Part shown: positions 1-8,214 of the stretch, one piece after another
Position numbering within the stretch: the stretch's first letter is position 1
How the letters are laid out: every line of letters begins with the position of its first letter
Source: Labilithrix sp.
Lineage (GTDB): Bacteria > Myxococcota > Polyangia > Polyangiales > Polyangiaceae
Direction: 5' to 3'
DNA length: 64,000 bases
NCBI GenBank assembly: GCA_028287035.1
Contig: JAQBQL010000188.1
Location: 1 to 64,000, forward strand
Translations under genes and position numbers: made by a program
The notes under the pieces: generated by a model
The model's input: the letters and a program-made list of their open reading frames with translations, nothing else
Told to the model about the DNA's origin: nothing
Database searches by the model: none

Positions 1-682
1 CGAGGCTGCTCGACCAGCGCTGGTGGATCGCGTCGTAGTCGTCGAGCACCGCGCCGCGCAGGTAGTCGACCGGCGGGCCCTCGATGCGCATCACCACCTT
101 GTTCGACTGGAGCATCCCGCGCGTGGCGCCGAGGTCCAGGTTGGACGAGAAGCCGACCACCTGATCGGGCTCGTGGTAGCCCTCGAAGTAGCGGGTCATC
201 CGTCGCTCCACCGCGTGGCTCGCGCGCGGCAGCTCGATGACGAGCGCCGCCGTGACGAGCGCCCACACCGCGACGAGGAGCGCCGTCGCGATCCCGCGGC
301 CCGAGGTCGACACCGGGCGCTGCTCGGCGTCGCGCGTGGCCCACCGCTGCGGCGCGCGCCACGTGACGATGACGAGCAGCGTGAAGATGCCCACCCCGAC
401 GCGATAGATCGCGTTGGGCCCCTCGAGCATGCGCGATTGCCCGAGCGCCGTCACCGCGAAGACCGCCATCACGACGCTGGCGTGGATGCGCACGTCGCGT
501 CGCTTCGGCACGAGCCCGGCGACCAGCGCGAGCAGCAGGCATCCGGCGGTGAGGCCGCTCGCGGCGGAAGAGACCGACCAACCGGGCTCGCTGACGCCGC
601 CCTCGGCGATCGCGACCGCCGCGAAGAGCAGGGCAGCGAACGCCGCCGGCACCAGGCCGACCAGGCTGCGCAGCGTCACCAT
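1..682 (-). CDS. TgpA-like transglutaminase membrane protein, N-terminal part (runs off left edge)
   Basis: Only the first 227 codons are in the window. The ATG overlaps the stop of the upstream DUF58 gene (ATGGTGA), so the two are translationally coupled. The translation has several hydrophobic segments in the first 150 residues (for example residues 4-25, 45-60 and 70-85), a cluster around 85-110 and another TM segment near 135-150. It then has a soluble stretch containing YLRGAVLDDYD followed by RW near the left edge. That YxRGxxxDxYD...W pattern is the hallmark of the DUF3488/TgpA N-terminal region, which precedes a periplasmic transglutaminase-like cysteine protease domain (the latter lies outside the window). 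MoxR, DUF58 and TgpA genes commonly sit together in this order. The function is probably envelope-associated and not well defined for the family. Confidence 0.85.
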   Translation of the reverse strand, partial: MVTLRSLVGLVPAAFAALLFAAVAIAEGGVSEPGWSVSSAASGLTAGCLLLALVAGLVPKRRDVRIHASVVMAVFAVTALGQSRMLEGPNAIYRVGVGIFTLLVIVTWRAPQRWATRDAEQRPVSTSGRGIATALLVAVWALVTAALVIELPRASHAVERRMTRYFEGYHEPDQVVGFSSNLDLGATRGMLQSNKVVMRIEGPPVDYLRGAVLDDYDAIHQRWSSSL

Positions 683-1929
683 GCGAGCGCCTCGCGCTTC
701 GTGATGGCGAGAGCACGCGCCGCGTCGACGACCAGCGTGGCGGGGACGATGCCGTGCTCCTCGATGCCTCGCTCGAGGATGGTGAGCTCCTCGCTCGCGT
801 CGTCGGTGATGACGACCACGCTCGAGAGGCGCTCCAGGTATGGACCGAGCCGGCGCAGCATCGTCGCGCCCACGAGCGCAGGGCCGCCTTCGACCGCCGC
901 GAGCATCTCGAGCGCCTGGTCGAGGGTGCCGAGGCTGCGCCCGACCGTCAGCTCGTGCACGCGGTCGCCGACGACGAGCACGTCGACGAGCGCCTCGCCG
1001 CGGGACAGATAGGCGATGACGCCGGCCGCGAGCTCGATCGCCGCCTCGAGACGGTCGGGGTCGCGCATGCCGGTGTCGAGCACGAGGCCGACGCGCGTGA
1101 AGTACTCCTGCTGGTACTCGCGGACCACCGGGATCCCGGTCCGCGCCCAGCTGCGCGCGTGGAGATCGCGCACCGGATCGCCGGGCCGGTAGGGGCGCAC
1201 GCCGAGGAGATCCATCGCCTCGCCGCTCTTCGAGGCGAGCGCGACGCCGCCCGGCTGATGACGCGCGCGGAGGGTGGCCGGCAGCGACGCGACGTTCGCG
1301 ATGCGCGGAACGACGTGGAGCTTCACGGTCTCGCTCGCGATCCGCGGTCCGCACGCGAGACCGGCCGGGGCGACCGCCGCGGCCGTGAAGGGGTCGAGGT
1401 GGTGGAGGCCCCGGGCCACGAAGCGCGCGCGCATCGTGGTCTGCGCGCTGCCCGCGTCGGGGACGACGATCTCGGGGGGCGCCTCGTCGAGCCAGGCGCC
1501 GTCCCACGGGAGGAAGGGGCCGCGCACCCGCACCGGCGGGCGCGCGCGGGCCTTGCCGGACGGATCGTGCTCGCGCGTGCAGCGGATGGTGAAGGTGACC
1601 GGCTCGCCGATCGTCACGCGGCGCGGCGCCTCGGCGTGGACGCTCACCGAGGCGAGACGCAGCCGGCGCGACGCCACGAGGGACGCGACGAGCAGCCCGG
1701 CGAGCGCCGCGAAGAGGACGTGCGCGACGCTGCGCTGCGCGTCGATCGAGAAGGCGCCCACGAGGAGCGTCACGAAGCCGAGCGTGCGGCCCTCGTCGGT
1801 GAGCGAGCCCCAGAAGAAGCCGACGAGCGGCACGAGCACCCGCCCGGTGCGAGACTGGCGGAACCGCTCGCGTCCCTCGCTCCCCTTCGGGATGAGGATG
1901 TGGTTGAGGCGCGCGAAGTCGATCCTCAC
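676..1929 (-). CDS. DUF58 domain protein
   Basis: 417 aa. It starts at a GTG 7 nt after the MoxR stop and overlaps the next gene. Residues about 30-85 are hydrophobic and probably form two membrane helices near the N-terminus. Residues about 240-280 carry the DUF58 signature: LGVRPYRPGDPVRDLHARSW followed by ARTG and VREYQQE. The C-terminal third has a VWA-like fold pattern (LVLDTGM in place of the usual MIDAS DxSxS). The family is a usual partner of MoxR AAA+ ATPases, which are thought to act as chaperones for VWA-like proteins. The place between moxR and a TgpA-like gene supports one operon working at the cell envelope. Confidence 0.9.
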   Translation of the reverse strand: MRIDFARLNHILIPKGSEGRERFRQSRTGRVLVPLVGFFWGSLTDEGRTLGFVTLLVGAFSIDAQRSVAHVLFAALAGLLVASLVASRRLRLASVSVHAEAPRRVTIGEPVTFTIRCTREHDPSGKARARPPVRVRGPFLPWDGAWLDEAPPEIVVPDAGSAQTTMRARFVARGLHHLDPFTAAAVAPAGLACGPRIASETVKLHVVPRIANVASLPATLRARHQPGGVALASKSGEAMDLLGVRPYRPGDPVRDLHARSWARTGIPVVREYQQEYFTRVGLVLDTGMRDPDRLEAAIELAAGVIAYLSRGEALVDVLVVGDRVHELTVGRSLGTLDQALEMLAAVEGGPALVGATMLRRLGPYLERLSSVVVITDDASEELTILERGIEEHGIVPATLVVDAARALAITKREALAW

Positions 1930-1936
1930 GATGACC

Positions 1937-2878
1937 TCAGGTGGGGACGGGCACGTCCTTCACGAGCTCGGCGAGCGCGGCCTCGGCGGTGGTACCGCCG
2001 TAACGCGCGGTGCTCGTGAGCTGGACGCGGTGGGCGAGCACCGGCCCGGCGAGCGCGTGCACGTCCTCCGGGCTGACGTACGTGCGGCCGGCGAGGAGCG
2101 CGCGGGCCTGGGCGGCGCGGTAGAACGCGAGCGCCCCGCGCGGGCTGATGCCGAGCTCGAGCGGCGCGGCCTTGCGCGTGCGATGCACGATGGCGAGCAG
2201 GTAGCGCGCGACCGCGTCCTTCACCTCGATCTCGCGCACCTCCTGCTGGATGCGCAGCACCGTCGCGCGGTCGCACGCGGGCTTCACCTGCTCGAGCGGA
2301 TCGGACTCCTTCCGGGCGAGGAGCATCGCGAGCTCCGCGTCGGCCGACGGATAGCCGACGCCGATGCGCAGCAGGAAGCGGTCGAGCTGCGCCTCGGGCA
2401 GGGGATAGGTGCCCTGGTAGTCGGACGGGTTCTGCGTCGCGATGACGAAGAAGGGCGCGGGCAGCGGGTGGGTGATGCCGTCGACGGTGGTCTGCGCCTC
2501 GTTCATCGCTTCGAGGAGCGCCGACTGCGTGCGCGGCGAGGCGCGGTTGATCTCGTCCGCGAGCAGCACGTTCGTGAACACCGGGCCGCGGTGGAAGGAG
2601 AAGGATCCGGCGCGCGGGTCGAGGACCTGCGAGCCGAGGATGTCGGTCGGCAGGAGGTCCGGCGTGAACTGCACGCGGGTGAACGTGACGTCGAGCGCGC
2701 GAGCGAGCGCCTTCGCGAGCGTGGTCTTGCCGACCCCGGGCACGTCCTCGACGAGCACGTGGCCTGCGCTGAGGAGGCCCACGAGGAGGAGCTCGATCAC
2801 GTCGGCCTTGCCCTGGACCACGCGCTGCAGCGACTCGCGCAGCGCTTTCAGCGTGCCTTGCGTGGACGAGGGGGCCAA
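1937..2878 (-). CDS. MoxR-family AAA+ ATPase
   Basis: 313 aa, the normal MoxR length. Walker A is at residues 47-53 (VPGVGKTT) and Walker B with LADEINRASP is near residue 110, followed by the family's usual sensor region (IATQNPSDYQGTYPLPEAQ). The start is a TTG at 2878-2876; no ATG or GTG fits better before the conserved N-terminal helices. It is the first gene of the moxR-DUF58-tgpA operon and divergent from a lipoprotein gene 74 nt away. MoxR proteins are chaperone-like ATPases acting on VWA-domain partners; here the partner would be the DUF58 product. Confidence 0.92.
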   Translation of the reverse strand: MAPSSTQGTLKALRESLQRVVQGKADVIELLLVGLLSAGHVLVEDVPGVGKTTLAKALARALDVTFTRVQFTPDLLPTDILGSQVLDPRAGSFSFHRGPVFTNVLLADEINRASPRTQSALLEAMNEAQTTVDGITHPLPAPFFVIATQNPSDYQGTYPLPEAQLDRFLLRIGVGYPSADAELAMLLARKESDPLEQVKPACDRATVLRIQQEVREIEVKDAVARYLLAIVHRTRKAAPLELGISPRGALAFYRAAQARALLAGRTYVSPEDVHALAGPVLAHRVQLTSTARYGGTTAEAALAELVKDVPVPT

Positions 2879-2952
2879 AGCTCGGCCCAGGATACCGAAT
2901 CGAATGGCGAAGGGGCTCCTTTCGTCGAATGCTTACCCTGAGCTCACCTGCG

Positions 2953-3702
2953 ATGCGCCCTTCTCTTCTTTCCGTCATGCTTCTGGTCCTGCTCGCGGGC
3001 TGCTCGTCGGCCTCGAGCGGCGGCCGGGCGCCGCGTGCGGTCGCCCCTGCTGCTCCGCCCAAGGACGACGGGGAGACCGCGCAGGGGAGCCAGGCGGGTG
3101 ACTCGCACGAGGCTGCGCTCGAGCAGCTGCGGATCGCGCCGTTCGCGCCGCGCGGCGACAAGCAGAACAGCATCCTGGTGCCGCTGCCCGACGCCGCCAA
3201 CTGGACGCGGGTGCGCTTCCTCACGGTGCCGGGCCTCGTGGGCTTCCGCTACGGCAAGAGCCACCACGCGATCGTCGCGGGCTTCGTCACGCACGTCGAC
3301 GACAACCGCGCCGAGGGCGCGTGCAGCAAGAGCTTCGAGACGTGGGCGATGCCGTGGGTCGAGGCGTTCGAGGTCGAGCTGAAGCACGACGCGCCGACCG
3401 CGTTCCCGTGGACGGTCCCGGCGGCGAAGGTCCCGCCAGGGACGTCGCGTCCTCCGAAGGAGATCGCGATCCTGGACATCGACTCGCTGTCGGCGAAGAC
3501 CGCGACGGTGCTGTCGCGGGAGAGCTATGCGGCCGCGTGGGTGACGTACCCGGCGTGGGAAAAGGCGTGCCTGGTGGTGGGCGTCGCGATCCCGGCGCGC
3601 GAGGACGAGGCGCGGGCGAAGGAGGTTCGGGACCGCTTCGTGAAGGAGGCGTTCCCGAAGGTGGTGGTGACGGCGGCGGTGGAGCCGAAGGAGCGGTACT
3701 GA
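2953..3702 (+). CDS. Hypothetical lipoprotein
   Basis: 249 aa from the ATG at 2953, chosen because it places a clean lipoprotein signal at the N-terminus: MRPS, a hydrophobic run and the lipobox LLAGC. An in-frame ATG at 2929 would add eight residues before it. The mature part begins with a Ser/Gly/Ala-rich linker and then has a compact domain with several Cys and Trp residues, including WAMPWVEAFEVELKHD. No family was recognised. It is expressed divergently from the moxR operon. The frame is open over its full length with the codon use of its neighbours, so it is very probably a real gene. Confidence 0.75.
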   Translation: MRPSLLSVMLLVLLAGCSSASSGGRAPRAVAPAAPPKDDGETAQGSQAGDSHEAALEQLRIAPFAPRGDKQNSILVPLPDAANWTRVRFLTVPGLVGFRYGKSHHAIVAGFVTHVDDNRAEGACSKSFETWAMPWVEAFEVELKHDAPTAFPWTVPAAKVPPGTSRPPKEIAILDIDSLSAKTATVLSRESYAAAWVTYPAWEKACLVVGVAIPAREDEARAKEVRDRFVKEAFPKVVVTAAVEPKERY

Positions 3703-3705
3703 CTC

Positions 3706-3800
3706 AGGCCCCCGGCTCGGCGCCGAGCGAGGCCTCGAAGCTCGCGAGCGAACCGAACAAGACGACCTCGGTCGCGCCCAGGGCGCGCACACGCGCCGCA
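3706..3800 (-). pseudogene. Possible scrap of an MNT-type nucleotidyltransferase
   Basis: On the minus strand a short open stretch reads RALGATEVVLFGSLAS and then loses the motif and stops. LGAxxVxLFGSxARG is the characteristic GS motif of minimal nucleotidyltransferase (MNT) antitoxins. The following SDxDL residues are absent and there is no plausible start upstream. This is at best a remnant, and the match rests on about 16 residues. The rest of 3703-4007 contains no convincing gene. Confidence 0.3.
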
Positions 3801-3975
3801 GCACGGGACTGCGTTCCCGGAGACGTCGGGCGTGCTCGGCGGTTCGCCGGCGGCGCGCTTCGATGCGGTCGGCGAGGGGGTCTGCCAGCGGGGGCGAGCG
3901 CGAGGCTTGCGGGCGAGCGCCCCGCGCGCCGTCGAGCGTAGAGAAGTGGACCTACGGCATATCGAAGAGGATGGA

Positions 3976-3997
3976 ATAGCGTGATAAAACACGCTAT
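3976..3997. promoter_or_regulatory. Perfect 8-bp palindrome at the transposase start
   Basis: ATAGCGTG, a 6-nt spacer ATAAAA, then CACGCTAT: a perfect inverted repeat. It lies 10 nt before the probable start codon of the REP-associated transposase (4008) and covers the alternative starts at 3981 and 3996. Position suggests an operator or a translational hairpin controlling the transposase, or a REP-like sequence recognised by it. The stretch is notably A+T-rich for this window. Confidence 0.5.
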
Positions 3998-4007
3998 GCT
4001 CAATCAA

Positions 4008-4784
4008 ATGAGCCGACGTCAGCCGCGCACCGTCGAGCAGCTCGCGCTCGACCTCCGGCGCGAGCGACGGGGCGGGCGTCGTCCCGGCGCGGGGCGCAAG
4101 CCGTCCCCCGGGCGCGCCGACATGCTCCGTCACGTGGCGCGGCCGGTGCTGAGCGGAAAGCATCCGGTGCACGTATGCACGCGCACCGCGCGCGGGACGG
4201 GCGTGCCGTGGCTGCGGAGCGAGCGCATCGTCGCGATGGTCCGCACGCAGATCGCGCGCGCCTCCGAGAAGGGCTTCGCGGTCCTGCACTTCAGCGTCCA
4301 GGGCACGCATCTGCACCTGATCGTCGAGGCGGACGACGCGACGACGCTCGCCCGCGGCGTCCAGCGGCTGCTCTCGCGCATCGCGATGTCCCTCAATGCG
4401 CAGCTCGGCCGCCGCGGCCGCGTGTGGCGGGACCGCTACTTCCGTCAGGACATCACCGGCCCCACGCAGATGCGCGGCGCGCTGGTCTACGTGCTCTTCA
4501 ACGTGCGCCGCCACACCGCGCCGAGCGATGGCGGCCTTTCGCGGTTCGACCGTCGCATCGACCCGATGTCGTCGGCCGCGTGGCTCGACGGCTGGCATCC
4601 ACGCTCGCGACCACGGGACGGCGAGCTCGAAGAGGCGCAATCAGGCCCCCCCGTCGTCGCGAGGCCGCGCACGTGGCTCGCGCGCACCGGCTGGCGGACG
4701 CGGGGCGGCGGCCCCCTGCGCCTCGATGACGACCCGCGCCCCATTCGCGACCGCCGACCGCGCGGCTCGGCCGCGCAGGCCTGA
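4008..4784 (+). CDS. REP-associated tyrosine transposase (IS200/Y1_Tnp-like)
   Basis: 258 aa from ATG 4008; in-frame starts at 3981 (GTG) and 3996 are possible but fall inside a palindrome. The N-terminus has the basic GGRRPGAGRKP motif seen in this proteobacterial RAYT group, then the Y1 transposase fold with the HUH metal-binding motif HLH at residues 101-103 (QGTHLHLIVEA). After it come the GRVWRDRYFRQD stretch and a helix with ALVYVLFNVRRH that carries the candidate catalytic tyrosine. RAYTs are single-copy, domesticated relatives of IS200/IS605 transposases that act on short palindromic REP sequences. No IS ends were identified around it. The C-terminal 80 residues are Arg/Pro-rich and unremarkable. 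Confidence 0.85.
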   Translation: MSRRQPRTVEQLALDLRRERRGGRRPGAGRKPSPGRADMLRHVARPVLSGKHPVHVCTRTARGTGVPWLRSERIVAMVRTQIARASEKGFAVLHFSVQGTHLHLIVEADDATTLARGVQRLLSRIAMSLNAQLGRRGRVWRDRYFRQDITGPTQMRGALVYVLFNVRRHTAPSDGGLSRFDRRIDPMSSAAWLDGWHPRSRPRDGELEEAQSGPPVVARPRTWLARTGWRTRGGGPLRLDDDPRPIRDRRPRGSAAQA

Positions 4785-4892
4785 CGGCAGCCTCGACTTG
4801 CACTCCGCCCGAGCAGCTTTTGATGCCAGGAGCCGATGGCCCGGTGACGCGACCGACTGAAGCGCGAACGGCGCGAGCGGAGATCACCTACC

Positions 4893-5387
4893 GTGGTGCG
4901 GGTGTTGATCCGGCAGCTCGAAGAGGGTGACTGGCCCGCCGTCCTGGCGATCTTCCGGGAGGTGGTCGAGGCGGGCGACACCTTCGCGTACGACCCGGGG
5001 TGGGCGGACCACGTGGCCCGCGAGGTGTGGGGCGAGGCGCCGCCAGGCTGCACCGTCGTGGCGGTGGAGGGTGACCGCCTCTTGGGCACCGGGAAGATGG
5101 GGCGCAACCGACCCGGCCCGGGCGCGCATGTGGCGACCGCGAGCTACATGGTGGCCGGTGATGCTCGCGGCCGAGGCGTGGGACGCGCGCTCGCGGAGCA
5201 TTCCATCGCGTGGGCAAAGGCGCAGGGATATGCGGCCATGCAGTTCAATGCCGTTGTCGCATCGAACACCGTCGCCGTCGAGCTGTACCGGCGCCTCGGC
5301 TTCGTGGTGATCGGCACGGTGCCCGAGGCGTTCGCGCATGCGCAGCTGGGGCGCGTAGGGCTGCACGTCATGCACCGGTTCCTCTGA
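4893..5387 (+). CDS. GNAT family N-acetyltransferase
   Basis: 164 aa with a GTG start (4893 or 4896). Full GNAT fold: N-terminal IRQLEEGDWPAVLAIFREVV; the acetyl-CoA binding motif A near residues 85-105 (VAGDARGRGVGRALAEHSI, matching the V-x-x-x-x-RGxGxG/A pattern); and the motif B region NTVAVELYRRLGFVVIGTVPEAF. This architecture resembles phosphinothricin/methionine sulfoximine-type small-molecule acetyltransferases, but the substrate cannot be read from sequence. It sits alone between the transposase and exonuclease III, 108 nt after the former. Confidence 0.88.
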   Translation: MVRVLIRQLEEGDWPAVLAIFREVVEAGDTFAYDPGWADHVAREVWGEAPPGCTVVAVEGDRLLGTGKMGRNRPGPGAHVATASYMVAGDARGRGVGRALAEHSIAWAKAQGYAAMQFNAVVASNTVAVELYRRLGFVVIGTVPEAFAHAQLGRVGLHVMHRFL

Positions 5388-5403
5388 GTCGCTGGCCTCG
5401 CCC

Positions 5404-6186
5404 TCAATCCAGATACGCCAGCACCGGCGCATGATCGCTGGGCACCGACCCGGATTTCCCCTTCTTCCGGTAATCCCGATCCACCACCACGTCCTTCACG
5501 CGCTTTGCCAGCGATGGTGACGCGAACAGCATATCGAGCCGCATTCCTTCTTTCTTGTGGAAGCTGCCCGCGCGGTAATCCCACCACGTGAATCCAATCG
5601 TGTCAGGATATTGCTGCCGATACAGGTCGACGAGCCCCGCGCCGCTGAGCCGGTTCACGAGGGAACGCTCCTCGACGGTGTGAAAGATGTGGCCCTCGAA
5701 CGCCGCGCCGCCGTACGAGTCGAGCGCGGTCAGGCACACGTTGAAGTCGCCGCCGACCAGCAGCGGCACCTCGCTGCCCGATGCCATGCGCTCCTCGACG
5801 TACTGCGCGAGGCTGTCGAGCCAGGCCAGCTTCACCTTGTAGTCGGCGTGCACCACGGTCTTGCCGTTCGGGATGTACACGCTCGCCACCTCGAGGCCGT
5901 GCACCTTCGCCACCACGAAGCGCGCGCCGGCGGCGGCCGCGCCGGGCAGCTCGCGCACGACGAGCTCGGGCTTCTCCCTGGCGATGACCGCGACGCCGTT
6001 CCACCCGGCCTGACCGGCGATGACCGCGTGGTAGCCCATCGCCTCGAGGTCGCGATGGGGGAACTCGCCCTCCACGATCTTGAGCTCCTGCAGGCAGGCG
6101 ATGTCGGGCTTGCGCTCGGACAACCATTCCGCGAGGCGCGGCGCGCGCGCCCTGATCCCGTTGATGTTCCAGGTTGCGACGAGCAC
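5404..6186 (-). CDS. xth: Exodeoxyribonuclease III (AP endonuclease)
   Basis: 260 aa from a GTG at 6186 that follows an AGAGG ribosome-binding sequence; an in-frame ATG at 6222 would give 272 aa but adds residues not typical of the family. The family's catalytic pattern is complete: WNINGIRAR at the start, CLQELKI (metal-binding Glu), GWNGVAVIAR, YIPNG, GGDFNV (Asp/Asn), FTWWDYR, RLDMLFAS and the terminal SDHAPV (Asp-His). This is the class II AP endonuclease/3'-5' exonuclease of base-excision repair. It is divergent from the DUF3089 lipoprotein gene across 62 nt. Confidence 0.95.
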   Translation of the reverse strand: MLVATWNINGIRARAPRLAEWLSERKPDIACLQELKIVEGEFPHRDLEAMGYHAVIAGQAGWNGVAVIAREKPELVVRELPGAAAAGARFVVAKVHGLEVASVYIPNGKTVVHADYKVKLAWLDSLAQYVEERMASGSEVPLLVGGDFNVCLTALDSYGGAAFEGHIFHTVEERSLVNRLSGAGLVDLYRQQYPDTIGFTWWDYRAGSFHKKEGMRLDMLFASPSLAKRVKDVVVDRDYRKKGKSGSVPSDHAPVLAYLD

Positions 6187-6248
6187 GGCTGAGCCTCTAG
6201 CGCGAAAGGATGGGGATGTCATCGGGGCGCGCCTATCCTTCGGCGACG

Positions 6249-7418
6249 ATGCGCGCGCTCGCCACGCCCCTGCTGGTGATCCTGGCCGCGCTCGCGACCT
6301 CGTGTCGCGCGCCGCTCGTCGCGCCGCAGCCGGGCGGTGACGCCGCCACGACGACCCCCACGCCGTGGACCACCACCGAGCGCGCGTCGTGGCTGTGCCG
6401 TCCCGACCTGCCGACCGATCCCTGTCGCTCCGCGGATCTCTCGGCGACCGTCCTCGCGCCCGACGGCACGCGCACCGTGATCCCGCACCAGGCGGAGCCG
6501 CATCCCGCCGTCGACTGCTTCTACGTGTACCCGACGGTCGACCTCGAGCTCGTGCCGGGCAATCACCTCGATCTCGGGGACGTCCGCAAGGAGCGCGCGG
6601 TCACCCTCGCGCAGGCCGCACGCTTCGGCGAGGCGTGCGCGCTCTGGGTGCCGCTTTACCGGCAGGTGACCATCGGCACGTATCTGCAGCCGAAGGACGT
6701 CCTCGAGAAGGGGCTCGCGTTCGGGTTCGCCGACATCGAGCGCGCGTTCCGCGAGTACCTCGCCGCGTCACCGCCCACGCGCCCCATCGTGCTCGTCGGA
6801 CACTCGCAGGGCGCCGAGATGGTGATGCGTCTCCTGCGCCACTTCTTCGATGACGACCCCGCGTTGCGGGCCCGCCTCCTGCTGGCGATGCCGATCGGCA
6901 CGGGCGTGGACGTCGCGCGTGGCACGGCGTTCGGCTCGTCGCGCGCCGTGCCGCCGTGCACACGACCGCGACAGACGGGCTGTCTCGTCGCGTACCGCAC
7001 GTACAGCGACGAGGGCCACGGCGAGCGACAGCCCTGGGCGATGGCCGCAGACCACGAGGCAGTGTGCGTGAACCCGGCAACGCTCGACGTGCCCGACGCG
7101 GCGCCCGACGCGACCGGCCTCCTCGCGGGTGCCTCGTTCCCGCGCGAGGGCAACTACGGCGCGCGCCTGCGCGGCATCGATGGCGTCACGACGCCGTTCG
7201 TCGAGTGGCGCTCGTTCTACCGCGCGCGTTGCGTGCGCAGCACGAATGGCATGGCGTGGCTCGAGGTCACCGCACCGGCGTCGCCGCCCGGCCCCGTGGA
7301 CCTGCACGACCCGCGCTTCCGGCTCGCCCAACTGGGCCTGCACGTGCTCGACATGCAGCTCGCGCAGGGGGATCTCGTGGAGCTCGTACGGCGTCGGATC
7401 GCCAACCGCCGTGAATGA
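6249..7418 (+). CDS. DUF3089 alpha/beta-hydrolase-like lipoprotein
   Basis: 389 aa from ATG 6249, the start that puts a lipobox (LATSC) at the end of a hydrophobic signal. The body matches DUF3089: DCFYVYPTVD, a region with YRQVTIGTYLQ, FADIERAFREYL and the nucleophile elbow VGHSQGAEM (GxSxG, Ser near residue 186). A late segment around FVEWRSFYRA belongs to the C-terminal half. The family is predicted to have an alpha/beta-hydrolase fold; the substrate is unknown. The signal predicts a membrane-anchored extracytoplasmic enzyme. Confidence 0.85.
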   Translation: MRALATPLLVILAALATSCRAPLVAPQPGGDAATTTPTPWTTTERASWLCRPDLPTDPCRSADLSATVLAPDGTRTVIPHQAEPHPAVDCFYVYPTVDLELVPGNHLDLGDVRKERAVTLAQAARFGEACALWVPLYRQVTIGTYLQPKDVLEKGLAFGFADIERAFREYLAASPPTRPIVLVGHSQGAEMVMRLLRHFFDDDPALRARLLLAMPIGTGVDVARGTAFGSSRAVPPCTRPRQTGCLVAYRTYSDEGHGERQPWAMAADHEAVCVNPATLDVPDAAPDATGLLAGASFPREGNYGARLRGIDGVTTPFVEWRSFYRARCVRSTNGMAWLEVTAPASPPGPVDLHDPRFRLAQLGLHVLDMQLAQGDLVELVRRRIANRRE

Positions 7419-7520
7419 CGCTTCACGATCGCGAGGCGAGATGCTACAAAGTGGAGCACTGGTTGAACCATTAGACGATTAACCGCGCGGACCGCGGCAG
7501 GCGTTGCTACGCCGAGGGGC

Positions 7521-8214
7521 GTGAAAAATCTTCCGCCCCTTCTTCGTCTGGTCACGCTCCTCCTCGCCTCGAGCGGCTGCATGCCGTCGGGCATGTTCAC
7601 GACGGCAAGGACACTCCCGCCGGGCGAAATCGAACATGCGATGTTCGCCGAGCTCGGTGGAACGATCTACGCAGCGAGCGGATCGGAGAAGCGGGAGACC
7701 CTCGGAACGAGCGTCGAGACGGTGGCCCCCAATCTCGGCTACGCGGTGCGGGGTGGCGTGACCCGTCGCCTCGAGCTGGGCGGCCACCTCGCGGGCAGCG
7801 CCGCCGAGGCCAACGGCAAAGTGGGTCTCCTCGACGGCGAGCAACTGGCGCTCTCGCTCGCCCCGCGCGTCGCCGTGAGCTGGCTACCCAGTGACCCCGC
7901 GAAGAACACGCTGGTCCACACGCGACTTCCGCTCCTGTTCACGTACGAGCCGACGCGATGGTTCTCGATCACCCCGCGTGCCGGGCTCGGGATCGCGCGC
8001 GGGGCGAGTCCAGGAGCACGCGTGGGGGGTCGGCGCGAGCGCCACGGTGAACGCTCCCTTCGCCGAGGCCGGCCTGAACCTCCTTTTCCAGGTCGCGCCG
8101 CAATTCGGCGTCTCGTTCGAGGGGTATTCGATCCGTGCGCTCGGCACCCGCGTGGACCGCGATTTCGAGGGAGCTGGAATCGGCCTTGCCCTGGTGTTCG
8201 GGCCGCGTCGATGA
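7521..8214 (+). pseudogene. Small surface lipoprotein, copy 1, frameshifted at GGGG 8001-8004
   Basis: Starts at GTG 7521 with a lipoprotein signal ending SSGCMPSG. The first 160 codons read well, to a point matching GLGIARG. The reading then has to move to the +1 frame (GRVQEHAWG...), which continues to LALVFGPRR and a stop at 8212-8214. Removing one G from the GGGG run at 8001-8004 restores a 230-aa protein aligning end to end with the next gene. Its stop overlaps that gene's ATG (ATGA), as expected for a functional tandem pair. So the gene either broke recently or contains a homopolymer sequencing error. The family looks like a small outer-membrane beta-barrel (alternating PRAGLGIARG, FGVSFEGYSIR strands). 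Function unknown. Confidence 0.75.
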
